Source of the DNA: Comamonadaceae bacterium
Lineage (GTDB): Bacteria; Pseudomonadota; Gammaproteobacteria; Burkholderiales; Burkholderiaceae_C
Assembly: GCA_947483455.1 (NCBI GenBank)
Contig: CANKNK010000008.1
Span: forward strand, 1 to 15,468
DNA: 15,468 bases
Direction: 5' to 3'
In this document: positions 14,953-15,468 of the stretch, one piece after another
How positions within the stretch are numbered: the stretch's first letter is position 1
Layout of the letters: every line of letters starts with the position of its first letter
The notes under the pieces: generated by a model
The model's database searches: none
Told to the model about the DNA's origin: nothing
What the model saw: only the letters and a program-made list of their open reading frames with translations
Translations under genes and position numbers: made by a program

Positions 14953-15024
14953 CGCCAAATAATTATTCGTTGCCCCATGCCAACCGGCCCCCACCACATC
15001 CTATTAACGACCGAGAAACTGCCC

Positions 15025-15468
15025 ATGACCTACCACTTCCCCCCCCTGCGTATGCGCCCTCTTGCCCTGATGTTGGCCCTCGGCCTGGCAGGTGCTGCGC
15101 AAGCGCAAAGCCTGGTGGATTTGTATGCTGCAGCGCGTGATTTTGACGCGACCTACCAGTCCGCCAAGGCCCAAAACGAGGCCAATCTGTACAAAGCAGA
15201 CCAGACCTTGGCGCTGGTCCTGCCCAAAGTCGGCATCAATGCCACCATGAGCGCCGGCTTGGCACAAGCAGACCGGGGCTTTAACAACAACACCATGACG
15301 CTGGACGCCAGCCAAGGCCTGTACCGGCCCGCGGACGACGCCAGTTTTGCGCAAAGCCGTAAGGCAGTGCAGCAGGCGGCCAGCGCATTGCAAACCGCCG
15401 AGCAGGAACTGATTCTGCGCCTGAGCCAGGCCTACTTTGATGTACTGGCCTCCACCGACAGCCTGGAA
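15025..15468 (+). CDS. tolC: TolC-family outer membrane efflux protein, N-terminal 148 residues (runs off right edge)
   Basis: This is the N-terminal part of an outer-membrane channel subunit for type I secretion or RND efflux. A signal peptide (hydrophobic core about 12-24, ending AGAAQAQS) leads into SLVDLYAAARDFDATYQSAKAQNEANLYKADQ (29-60), the characteristic first helical region of TolC proteins. QAYFDVLAS (135-143) is another family block. TolC proteins are generally about 420-490 residues, so about two thirds are missing. An in-frame ATG at 15052 (Met10) would also give a good signal peptide, so the exact start is uncertain; neither has a strong ribosome-binding site. The 72-bp AT-richer spacer before it may hold a separate promoter. 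Its position after the adaptor and pump genes suggests it completes the tripartite pump. Confidence 0.93.
   Translation, partial: MTYHFPPLRMRPLALMLALGLAGAAQAQSLVDLYAAARDFDATYQSAKAQNEANLYKADQTLALVLPKVGINATMSAGLAQADRGFNNNTMTLDASQGLYRPADDASFAQSRKAVQQAASALQTAEQELILRLSQAYFDVLASTDSLE

Overview
The window looks like a stretch of chromosome from a GC-rich betaproteobacterium, most likely Burkholderiales/Comamonadaceae. That placement is inferred from codon use, from the protein types and from a palindrome-rich intergenic repeat of a kind I recall from that family; no search was run. Genes are tightly packed. I see no tRNA, rRNA, CRISPR array, insertion sequence or prophage.

Left part (1-4096): the 5' part of mnmG (tRNA U34 modification) runs leftward off the edge. 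It is divergent from a class II aldolase/adducin-family gene. A roughly 600-bp gene-free stretch full of inverted and direct repeats follows, then pdxH (vitamin B6 salvage/synthesis) and a hydroxypyruvate-isomerase-like gene (hyi).

Middle part (4097-8609): three consecutive inverted repeats precede a rightward trio of small membrane-associated genes: DUF883 (YqjD/ElaB type), YqjE/holin-like and YqjK-like. Facing it is a leftward operon transcribed in the order msrA, ABC ATPase, FtsX-like permease, an 80-aa exported Cys/His protein, and an exported DUF3299 protein. The ATPase/permease/DUF3299 set resembles Zur-regulated zinc-uptake loci (recalled example: Pseudomonas aeruginosa PA4063-PA4066). 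The permease has a His-rich extracytoplasmic loop, and the small Cys/His protein sits where no standard component is known to me. This is the best candidate here for a poorly described system, probably metal handling.

Right part (8610-15468): a TetR-type repressor gene with a palindromic operator overlapping its own promoter begins a rightward cluster. It encodes a periplasmic adaptor, an HAE1-type RND pump, a degenerate protein-isoaspartate-methyltransferase-like protein, a single-domain rhodanese, and the start of a TolC-family outer-membrane channel that runs off the right edge. Together these could give a complete tripartite efflux pump under local TetR control. A second operator-like site lies in front of the divergent msrA, which could place msrA and the ABC operon under the same repressor.
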